DNA from: DATKWD01 sp035529695 | Lineage (GTDB): Bacteria > Actinomycetota > Acidimicrobiia > Acidimicrobiales > Salinilacustritrichaceae | Length of the DNA stretch: 64,000 nt | Direction: 5' to 3' | Assembly (NCBI GenBank): GCA_035529695.1 | Contig: DATKWD010000165.1 | Span: forward strand, 16,799-80,798 | Shown: one piece after another, positions 15,850 to 22,979 of the stretch | Layout of the letters: every line of letters begins with the position of its first letter | How positions within the stretch are numbered: the first letter of the stretch is position 1 | Translations under genes and position numbers: made by a program | Notes under the pieces: generated by a model | Database searches by the model: none | What the model was told of the DNA's origin: nothing | What the model saw: only the letters and a program-made list of their open reading frames with translations

Positions 15850-18072
15850 TCAGACCGCGACGGGAGGCTGGTCGATCCTGGAGCGCAGCAGCTCTGCCAT
15901 CTCGTCGATCGCGACAGGTCGGCCCAGCAGGAAGCCCTGGCCGAATCGGCAACCGGCAGCCGCGAGTGTCGCGAGCTGCTCCTCGGTCTCGATCCCCTCG
16001 GCGACCACGCTGAGCTGCATCGACTCGCCGAGCTGCAGCACCGTGTCGACCAGCGCGGCATCGCTCACGTCCTGTTCGCCACTGCCGTGCACGAAGCTCC
16101 GGTCGATCTTGAGCATGTCGAGCGGAATCCACCGGAGCGACGCGAGCGATGCCTGTCCGGTCCCGAAGTCGTCGATCGCGATCTTGGCGCCGAGCTCTCT
16201 CAGCCGGGTGAGGGTCTCGACGGCCTGGTCGGTCTCGACGATGGCGACGGCCTCGGTGATCTCGAGGACGAGCCGACCGAGGTTGAAATCGGTGGTTGCG
16301 GCGTCCTCGAGCAACACCCGGAGCAGGTCTGGGTTCCCCAGCGTCGACGCCGACAGGTTGACGTGGAGCTCGACGAGGTGACCCGCGTCGGCTCGGGCGA
16401 TGTCGGCCATCGCGCGACGTCGTACGAAGCGGTCGAGCTCGCACGCCAAGCCTGCCTTCTCGGCCGAGGCGACGAAGGCTTCGGGGAGCATGGCGCCGAG
16501 CTCGGGGTGGGTCCATCGGCACAACGCCTCGACGGCGACGATGCCTCGCGGCTCGTCGAGCGTGCAGATCGGTTGGTAGAGGACCGTGAGACCCTCGCCG
16601 CTCGAGAACGCCGCACTGAGGTCTTCGGCCATCGCTCGACCGTCGAGGAACTCCTCGGCCAGCCCCGGCCGGTGCGCCACGGCCATGTTCTTTCCCTGTG
16701 CCTTGGCGGCATAGAGCGCGACGTCGGCGTCGTGGAACATGTGGTCGACCGTGGTGGTCTCGGGCGTCCCGGTCGCGTAGCCGATCGAGGCGCTGACCGT
16801 GGCGGTGGCGGCGCCGATCTGCACGGGCTGGTTCAGGACTGCTCCGATCCGTTCGGAAAGGGCCTGGGCGGCTGCGATGCCACGGGTCCCACGCATCATC
16901 ACTGCGAACTCGTCGCCGCCCAGCCGCACCGCGACATCGCTCGGCCGGACCAGGCGGCCGAGGCGTTCCGCGATGGCCACGAGGAGTTCGTCGCCGACCA
17001 TGTGGCCGAGCGTGTCGTTGATCCGTTTGAAGTCGTCGAGGTCGATCAGGAGCAGCGACACGGCTTGGCCGGCCCGCTTCGGATCGAGCGCGGCAGACAA
17101 CTCCTGCATCAAGCGGCGACGGTTGGCGAGCTGGGTCAGGTCGTCGTGGTGAGCGTCGTGGGCGAGGCGCCGTGTCCGATTGGCTCGGGCGGTGACATCG
17201 CGACAGACGATGAACGAGTAGCCGAGCTCGCCGACATCGGTCAGCGCCGCCTCGACCCATCGCCCGGGCTCATCGGCGACCTCGAACTCGCAGGTCTGGC
17301 CACCGGTCAGCACCTCGAGGGCGGTCTGTTCCTCGGGCCCGGAGGCGAGCAGGTCGCTGAAGCGCGAGCCGATGAACTCCTCGGCGCCGAGCCCGAAGAT
17401 CAGTTCAGCGGACTCGTTGCCGCTCAGGATGAAGCCCTTTCGACTGATGGTCAGCATCCCGTCATGAGAGGAGTCGACCACCTTCTGGATGGCGCTGCGC
17501 TGTTGCTGGAGCCGGTGGATCATCGTCCCGACACCCCAACCGAGGATGAGGAAGACCCCGAAACGGTGCAACAGCGGTTCGAGCTCGAATTGGATTCCGG
17601 CCCGCTGCTGGACCTCAGCGGTCCACAGCGCAGTGGTGAGGCCCATCCAGGTGCCCGCGATGATGCCGCCTCGCCGTCCCCAACGAGCACCTTCGAAGAC
17701 CACGAGCAGCGCAGTGGTCCAGACGATGTCGTTCGGATCCGACAGCGCATTGGTGAGCATCAGCGTGATGATCATGCCGTCGAACACGAATGAGGCGAGA
17801 CCGAAGAAGGGACGGTTGGTCCACTCGCGAGGTGCGACCATGCCGAGAACCGAGCCGAGGCAGAGAGCGCAACCGATCAGGACCGTCAGCGTGGCGTCGT
17901 CGCCCGGCTGGACGATCGCCCCCATGACGAAGAACACGGCGGCCGCGCACCGGGCGAGCGCGATGAGGCGGTCGAAGGCCGCGCTGCGTTCGAGCACCGA
18001 CAGGTCGAGATTGTCGGTGCGTCTCGCCTCTCGCTCATCGCTCGCCGCACGCATCGAGAGGGTTCTCGGCAC
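15850..18072 (-). CDS. Membrane PAS-GGDEF-EAL c-di-GMP enzyme
   Basis: A 740-residue protein. About five N-terminal membrane helices (residues 35-190) are followed by a PAS domain (about 195-300), a GGDEF domain (LGGDEF near 385, inhibitory RPSD five residues before it) and an EAL domain from about 490. The EAL residues are intact: VEALCRW, NLSAST, EITEAV, IDDFGTG, LKIDRSF, EGIET and GQGFLLGRP. Both synthesis and breakdown of c-di-GMP are possible. Start uncertain: MPRTLS at 18072 or MRAAS at 18054. It is the first gene of a probable run into the MhuD-like and dienelactone hydrolase genes. Confidence 0.9.
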   Translation of the reverse strand: MPRTLSMRAASDEREARRTDNLDLSVLERSAAFDRLIALARCAAAVFFVMGAIVQPGDDATLTVLIGCALCLGSVLGMVAPREWTNRPFFGLASFVFDGMIITLMLTNALSDPNDIVWTTALLVVFEGARWGRRGGIIAGTWMGLTTALWTAEVQQRAGIQFELEPLLHRFGVFLILGWGVGTMIHRLQQQRSAIQKVVDSSHDGMLTISRKGFILSGNESAELIFGLGAEEFIGSRFSDLLASGPEEQTALEVLTGGQTCEFEVADEPGRWVEAALTDVGELGYSFIVCRDVTARANRTRRLAHDAHHDDLTQLANRRRLMQELSAALDPKRAGQAVSLLLIDLDDFKRINDTLGHMVGDELLVAIAERLGRLVRPSDVAVRLGGDEFAVMMRGTRGIAAAQALSERIGAVLNQPVQIGAATATVSASIGYATGTPETTTVDHMFHDADVALYAAKAQGKNMAVAHRPGLAEEFLDGRAMAEDLSAAFSSGEGLTVLYQPICTLDEPRGIVAVEALCRWTHPELGAMLPEAFVASAEKAGLACELDRFVRRRAMADIARADAGHLVELHVNLSASTLGNPDLLRVLLEDAATTDFNLGRLVLEITEAVAIVETDQAVETLTRLRELGAKIAIDDFGTGQASLASLRWIPLDMLKIDRSFVHGSGEQDVSDAALVDTVLQLGESMQLSVVAEGIETEEQLATLAAAGCRFGQGFLLGRPVAIDEMAELLRSRIDQPPVAV

Positions 18073-18121
18073 TCCGGCGGCCCGACTTGAAGCGGGATCG
18101 AACGCCGGTGACCGATGCGCC

Positions 18122-18553
18122 TCAGCGGCTCGTCAGGGCCTCGGCTGCTGCCTTCACCGCCGCCGCTCGTACCGACCCGAATCCGGGAACGCGGGCGAGG
18201 TCGGCGACCCCAGCAGCCGCCACTGATCGGATCTCGGTGAAGCCGTGATCGGCAAGCACGCTCGCAGTCGCCGGGCCGACCCCTGCGATGTCATCCAGCG
18301 GCCTTCGTTGCGGCGCGGCCGAGCCTGATCTCGTCGGAGGCCGGCTCCGCGGTTCCTGACCGAACAAGGTGAGGTCGATGACCTGATCGGGTTGGACGTC
18401 CCGGTAGTGATGCTCGAGGAGTCGGAGGGAGTCAGCGAGCGACCAGCCAGTGCGTCGCGAGATCTGAGGGCGTCGATCGACGCGCGAGGCTTCGTCGCCC
18501 AGACCGGACCGTCTCTTGACGTGCCCACCACGCGAACGCTCCCTCAGCCTCAT
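18122..18553 (-). CDS. Helix-hairpin-helix domain protein
   Basis: A 143-residue protein. The C-terminal 60 residues hold two helix-hairpin-helix motifs: LDDIAGVGPATASVLADHG and LARVPGFGSVRAAAVKAA. This arrangement binds DNA non-specifically in nucleases, helicases and repair factors. The N-terminal half is basic and unrecognised (SLADSLRLLEHHYRDVQPD). A strong Shine-Dalgarno GGAGGAG lies 6 bases before the ATG at 18553. It follows msrA on the same strand after a 41-base gap. No catalytic domain is visible, so it may be a small DNA-binding accessory protein. Confidence 0.72.
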   Translation of the reverse strand: MRLRERSRGGHVKRRSGLGDEASRVDRRPQISRRTGWSLADSLRLLEHHYRDVQPDQVIDLTLFGQEPRSRPPTRSGSAAPQRRPLDDIAGVGPATASVLADHGFTEIRSVAAAGVADLARVPGFGSVRAAAVKAAAEALTSR

Positions 18554-18589
18554 GAACCACTCCTCCGCCTCGCCAAGCCTGACACAATA

Positions 18590-18602
18590 CCACTCTAAGT
18601 GG
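18590..18602. promoter_or_regulatory. Small palindrome over the msrA stop codon
   Basis: CCACT-CTA-AGTGG is a perfect 5-base inverted repeat that includes the msrA stop codon and lies 37 bases before the HhH gene. It could be a weak hairpin or a protein site; nothing else supports either. Confidence 0.25.
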
Positions 18603-19296
18603 TCGGCTGCTTTTGGTCCGTGTCAACTTGCCGCGTCGACGAATCGGAGGCCTCGACCAGTGGGTCACCGGTGCACACGCCGGTGCCGCCGATTCCGCAG
18701 TAGCCCATCGGATTCTTGGCGAGGTACTGCTGGTGGTAGTCCTCCGCGTAGAAGAAGTCGGGCGCGTCGAGGATCTCGGTCGTGATCTCGCCGTACCCGG
18801 CCGCAGCGAGGTTGGCCTGGTAGCTGTCCTGCGACGCGAGCGCGGCGACGCGCTGGGCCTCGGAGGTGGTGTAGATCCCCGAGCGGTACTGGCTCCCGAT
18901 GTCGTTGCCCTGGCGCATGCCCTGCGTCGGGTCATGTGATTCCCAGAACACCGTGAGCAGCGTGTCGTAGCTGACCTTCGCCGGGTCGTACGCGACCAGT
19001 ACGACCTCGTTGTGGCCGGTCCTGCCCGAGCACACCTCTTCGTAGGTCGGGTTCGGCGTGAACCCGGCTGCGTAGCCGACTGCGGTCGTCACCACGCCTT
19101 CGGTCTCCCAGAACTTCCGCTCGGCACCCCAGAAACATCCGAGACCGAAGATCGCGATCTCGATGCCGTCGGCCCAAGGGCCGGTCAGCGGTGCGCCGTT
19201 CACGTAGTGGGCGGACGGGACGGGCATCTTCGACGAGCGGCCGGCAAGGGCTTCGGCAGGATCGGGCATCTGAGACTTGTCGCGACGGAAGAACAT
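18595..19296 (-). CDS. msrA: Peptide-methionine (S)-S-oxide reductase MsrA
   Basis: A 233-residue MsrA. The catalytic Cys54 lies in GLGCFWGAER. TTAVGYAAGFTPNPTYEEVC, TGHNEVV, FWESHDPTQ, GNDIGSQYRSGIY and YAEDYHQQYL are all classic MsrA segments. Resolving cysteines lie near the C-terminus (GYCGIGGTGVC). It repairs methionine-S-sulfoxide in proteins with thioredoxin recycling. The N-terminus with 25-40 extra residues before the core matches the long E. coli-type form. A TAGCCT box 6 bases upstream of the ATG suggests a leaderless transcript. It is divergent from the PIG-L gene. Confidence 0.95.
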   Translation of the reverse strand: MFFRRDKSQMPDPAEALAGRSSKMPVPSAHYVNGAPLTGPWADGIEIAIFGLGCFWGAERKFWETEGVVTTAVGYAAGFTPNPTYEEVCSGRTGHNEVVLVAYDPAKVSYDTLLTVFWESHDPTQGMRQGNDIGSQYRSGIYTTSEAQRVAALASQDSYQANLAAAGYGEITTEILDAPDFFYAEDYHQQYLAKNPMGYCGIGGTGVCTGDPLVEASDSSTRQVDTDQKQPTT

Positions 19297-19374
19297 GACC
19301 CGAGGCTACGTGCCGTGACACGGAGTGCGCGCCGCACGTCCCAGGTGTTCATCGCCTCGTTACCCTCATCGGCC

Positions 19375-20094
19375 ATGGCCGATGAACTCGACGTCGAACG
19401 AATCCTCGTGATCGCCGCACACCCCGACGATGTGGACTACGGCGCCGCCGGATCAGTCGCGACCTGGACCGACGCGGGCATCGACGTGTCGTACTGCATC
19501 GTCACCGACGGGGATGCCGGTGGCTTCGACCCCGACGTCGGTCGTCACGAGATCGCCGGGATCCGTCAGCAGGAGCAGGTCGCCGCGGCCAAGGAGGTCG
19601 GCGTCACCGACGTCACGTTCCTCGGACACCCCGATGGCTACCTGGAGGTGTCGCTCGCGCTCCGGAAGGACATCGCGCGTGTCATCCGCACGGTTCGCCC
19701 CCAACGCGTGGTCACCCAATCGCCCGAGCGCCGGTACGAGTTCGTCTACGCCAGCCACCCCGATCACCTGGTCGCGGGTGAGGCCACGATGTGTGCGGTC
19801 TACCCCGACAGTCGCAATCAGTTCTGGTTTCCCGAACTCGTCGAGGTCGAAGGTCTCGAACCCTGGACCGTCGACGAGGTCTACCTGATGGGCGGTCCCG
19901 ACGCCGACGTCTACATCGACATCACCGAGCAGCTCGATCGCAAGGTGGCCGCCCTTCTCCGTCACGACAGCCAGATGACCGATCCCGGCGGGCTCGAGAC
20001 GCGGATACGAGGGTGGGGCGAGTCGACCGCCGGGGCCGGTGGATTGAAATCAGGGCGATGCGCCGAGTCCTTCCGTCGGGTCCCGACCGCCTGA
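19375..20094 (+). CDS. PIG-L family deacetylase
   Basis: A 239-residue zinc-dependent N-deacetylase of the PIG-L/LmbE fold. AAHPDDVDYGAAG supplies the zinc-binding His and Asp-Asp, and YASHPDHLVAGEA the second HPDH element. The family hydrolyses N-acetylglucosamine-type amides (MshB in mycothiol biosynthesis, Mca for mycothiol conjugates). At 239 residues it is shorter than MshB or Mca, so a general PIG-L call is safer. The ATG at 19375 has TACCCT 8 bases upstream. It is divergent from msrA and convergent with the ABC permease. Confidence 0.87.
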   Translation: MADELDVERILVIAAHPDDVDYGAAGSVATWTDAGIDVSYCIVTDGDAGGFDPDVGRHEIAGIRQQEQVAAAKEVGVTDVTFLGHPDGYLEVSLALRKDIARVIRTVRPQRVVTQSPERRYEFVYASHPDHLVAGEATMCAVYPDSRNQFWFPELVEVEGLEPWTVDEVYLMGGPDADVYIDITEQLDRKVAALLRHDSQMTDPGGLETRIRGWGESTAGAGGLKSGRCAESFRRVPTA

Positions 20095-20114
20095 TCGCGC
20101 CTCGGCCGGTCAGC

Positions 20115-22019
20115 TCAGGTCGTCCGCACCAGATCCGCCTGGATGTGTGGCTGACCGGCGACTTGGACGTCGAGCTCGATGGCGGTCCATCGCAGCAGAT
20201 CGCCGGTGGTGATGAGGCGGACGAGCCCGCGGGTCGCACTCACGTCCGCGTCGTCGACCGGACCGAACGTCAGCAATCGCTGTCCCGATGATGGGCGCGA
20301 TGTCGTGAGGCGGACATCGAACTCCTGCACCGAGCGGTCGCCGCCGACGGGCACGCTCGCAAACGGCACCGGCCGGGTCGAGAAGAAGGTGGTGACCAAC
20401 TCGGACCGGTCGGGTGGCCCGAGGGCGTCGAAGCCACTGATCGTGCCGAGCCACGGGCTCTGCGACACGAACCTGAGCTCGAGGCCACCGGCCACGTCGA
20501 CCAGCGCCACGCCGCGTTCGTCGGACGCGAGCTCGAAGGTCGTCGTTACGGCTGCACCGTCATCGACGATGACTGCGCCCTGGTAAGTGGCGGCCGGGAC
20601 GGGCGGGGCGGCGATGTCCGACGGAGCGTTCGACCGCAGGGTGCCCTCGGCGCTGACCCTGATCTCGCCGTCACTGACCGAGGTCGGCATGACCAGCGGG
20701 CCGAAGCACGGTCCGGCCGTGCACGTGAGATCGGTGTCGTAGACCGACCCGTTGCAGGTCTGGACGAAGGCTCCGCCGCGGCGCGAGGGAGTGACGTCGC
20801 CGAGCCATTCGGCGTCGACGGCCGACACCGGTTCGATCCCGCATCCCTGGAAACCGAACGCCTCTCCTCCGTCGCCCCGGTCGATGATCGAGACCTCGAA
20901 CGACACCAAGGTGTCGAAGCCAAGCTGCGCGGCATCGTCCACGCCGTCGGTGTCGCCCCGGTCGTAGGTGATTCGACTCGAGTCGACGACGACCTGGGTC
21001 GTGATGATCCCCTCCTGTTCGAGCTGGGCCGGGGTGCCGACGGTGATCTGTTCGACCGGACGAACCTCCGGTACGAGCACCCCGACGACCGCGGCAGCCA
21101 TCCCGAGCGGGATGGCCAGTCGTTGCAGCGACGACCGCCGTGACGTCACCCGACCGGCCCGCTCGCGGTGTGGCACCCAGCCGAAGGCGACCAGCGACAC
21201 GCAGAGCCCGAAGATCCCCCAGCCGACCATGGCCGCGATCTCGCCGACGAGGACACCGGTACCCGGCGCAGATGGCGTGGCAGCACCGACCATCGCGCTC
21301 ACGAACGGCCCGAGGGGGAGCGCTTCGGACGTGCGCTCCATCCATTCGGGCGCCAGTTCGGGCGGATAGAAGACGTTCGACAGGAACGCGAGCGGGAACA
21401 GCACCGCGTACACCACGGCGGGGGCGGCGTCGGCGTTGGGGATGACGGTCGTGGTCGCGAGTCCGAGCGCGCTGAACACCGCCGCACCGAGCACGACGAG
21501 AAGTGCCAGCACCGGGAGCGCCGTCAGGGCCACCTCGACGTCGTAGAACGTGACGCCGGCCGCCAAGGTGACGGCCGCGACCAGCAGCGCCACGAGCACG
21601 TTGGACAGGATGCGACCGGTGAGGTGCGCCGCCGGCGGCAGGGGCGTGCCCCGAACCCGCTTGAGCACTCCGGATTCGCGTGCGACCGCGGTTCGGATCG
21701 CAAGGTTGGCGAAGCACGCTGTGACGACCGCGAACGCTGCGATCGCCGGCGTCGCGTACTGCATCCAGGGGAAGCGGCCCGCCACACCACCGATCGGACC
21801 CGATGACGCGGGCGCTGATGCGGCCGGCAGTTGCACCAGCACGTCTCCCTGGAGTGCATCGAGCAACGGAAGCAGCAGCAACGGAAGCGCGACGGTGAAC
21901 AGGACGGACACCGGGTTGCGGCGAAGCAGCCGGAGCTGCATTCGGGTCTCGCCGACGGCGAGCCACAGCGGCGAGCCCAGCTTCTCGGGCGTCACGGTCC
22001 GACGCACGGGATCACCCAC
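20115..22019 (-). CDS. ABC-2 permease with long extra C-terminal domain
   Basis: A 634-residue protein, more than twice the usual length of an ABC-2 permease. Residues 20-290 are a normal ABC-2 permease with six TM helices (first helix VLFTVALPLLLLPLLDALQ; RIRSGVLKR-type segment VARESGVLKRVRGTPLP). A further helix (LAIPLGMAAAVVGVLVPEV, about 300-320) leads into about 310 residues of soluble, beta-rich sequence with several cysteines and no motif I know. With seven helices the tail would lie outside the cell. It overlaps the ATPase gene by 8 bases, so the pair forms one exporter. Confidence 0.85.
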   Translation of the reverse strand: MGDPVRRTVTPEKLGSPLWLAVGETRMQLRLLRRNPVSVLFTVALPLLLLPLLDALQGDVLVQLPAASAPASSGPIGGVAGRFPWMQYATPAIAAFAVVTACFANLAIRTAVARESGVLKRVRGTPLPPAAHLTGRILSNVLVALLVAAVTLAAGVTFYDVEVALTALPVLALLVVLGAAVFSALGLATTTVIPNADAAPAVVYAVLFPLAFLSNVFYPPELAPEWMERTSEALPLGPFVSAMVGAATPSAPGTGVLVGEIAAMVGWGIFGLCVSLVAFGWVPHRERAGRVTSRRSSLQRLAIPLGMAAAVVGVLVPEVRPVEQITVGTPAQLEQEGIITTQVVVDSSRITYDRGDTDGVDDAAQLGFDTLVSFEVSIIDRGDGGEAFGFQGCGIEPVSAVDAEWLGDVTPSRRGGAFVQTCNGSVYDTDLTCTAGPCFGPLVMPTSVSDGEIRVSAEGTLRSNAPSDIAAPPVPAATYQGAVIVDDGAAVTTTFELASDERGVALVDVAGGLELRFVSQSPWLGTISGFDALGPPDRSELVTTFFSTRPVPFASVPVGGDRSVQEFDVRLTTSRPSSGQRLLTFGPVDDADVSATRGLVRLITTGDLLRWTAIELDVQVAGQPHIQADLVRTT

Positions 22020-22902
22020 CGCCGGCCACGAGCTCGAGGAACACCGACTCGAGATCGCGGGGTCCGACGCGGAGATCGATCAGCTCCCATTGGTTGTCGA
22101 GCACAACCGAGGTCAGCCGGTTCAGGTCACCCTGCGGGTCGCGCGTGGCGACGATCGCGCGCTCGCCGCGACGGCTGAGATCGAATCGGGTGCTGAGCGC
22201 AGCGACGACGTCGTCGGTCGCCCGGAAACTGATCTCGGTCGCGAGTCCGACCAGTTGTGCGGGCGAACCGAGCGCAGCGATCGATCCGTCTCGCAGCACC
22301 GCGACCTTGTCGGCGAGGCGTTCGACCTCGTCGAGGTAGTGGGTGGTGAGCACGATCGTGACGCCTTGACCGCGTAGCTCGTCGACGAGATCCCAGGCGA
22401 TCTGTCGGGCCAGCGGGTCGAAGCCCGTGGTCGGCTCGTCGAGGAACACCAGGTCGGGCCGCCCGACGATCGCGAGCGCCAGATCGAGCCGCCGGCGTTG
22501 CCCGCCCGACAGCACGCCGACCCGTTTGTCGTGCTCGGCGTCGAGGCCGATCGACGAAAGGGCTACGTCAGGACTCAGCGGGTCACGGTGATAGCTGGCC
22601 TGGAGGCGGGCCGCCTCGATGACCGTCAGGTCCGGGTCGATCGCGGTCGACTGGAGCACGATGCCGAGCCGATCTCGGAAGGCCCGGCCACCGCGGGCTG
22701 GATCGGTGCCGAGGACCTGTACGTCGCCGCCGGTTCGTCGGCGGTGCCCCTCGAGGATCTCGACAGTGGTGGTCTTTCCGGCCCCATTCGAGCCCAGCAG
22801 CGCGAAGACGTCGCCGCGCTGGACCTCGAAGCTGATTCCCCGCAGGACGGTTTCGGTCCCGTACCTCATGTCGAGGCCGTCGACGACCACCGCGGGTTGC
22901 AC
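22012..22902 (-). CDS. ABC transporter ATP-binding protein
   Basis: A 296-residue ATPase of the DRA/CcmA exporter type. Walker A is GSNGAGKTTT, the Q-loop is VLQSTAIDPD, the signature is LSGGQRRRLDLALA, Walker B is DLVFLDEPTTGFDP, and the switch His is in TTHYLDE. About 80 extra C-terminal residues are typical of drug or lipid exporters. It powers the permease encoded directly downstream; the 8-base overlap implies translational coupling. Likely substrates are lipids, antibiotics or other hydrophobic compounds. Confidence 0.93.
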   Translation of the reverse strand: MQPAVVVDGLDMRYGTETVLRGISFEVQRGDVFALLGSNGAGKTTTVEILEGHRRRTGGDVQVLGTDPARGGRAFRDRLGIVLQSTAIDPDLTVIEAARLQASYHRDPLSPDVALSSIGLDAEHDKRVGVLSGGQRRRLDLALAIVGRPDLVFLDEPTTGFDPLARQIAWDLVDELRGQGVTIVLTTHYLDEVERLADKVAVLRDGSIAALGSPAQLVGLATEISFRATDDVVAALSTRFDLSRRGERAIVATRDPQGDLNRLTSVVLDNQWELIDLRVGPRDLESVFLELVAGGG

Positions 22903-22966
22903 GTCCGGAGGCTAACGACGACGACCGAACCCGGTCTGGTTCAGCGTTGCTGTCGCAGTACGCACG

Positions 22967-22972
22967 TAGGTT
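22967..22972 (+). promoter_or_regulatory. -10 box of the UvrD-like helicase gene
   Basis: TAGGTT lies exactly 7 bases before the GTG at 22980. It supports a leaderless transcript and this start rather than the TTG at 22947, which precedes the box. Confidence 0.45.
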
Positions 22973-22979
22973 TGCTCGC

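Noticed and set aside
16087..17793. 568-residue plus-strand frame opposite the second GGDEF-EAL gene
   Set aside because: Same reason: antisense shadow with no domain.
22947..22979. TTG at 22947 as start of the UvrD-like helicase
   Set aside because: The -10-like TAGGTT lies downstream of it and 7 bases before the GTG at 22980, which is the better start.
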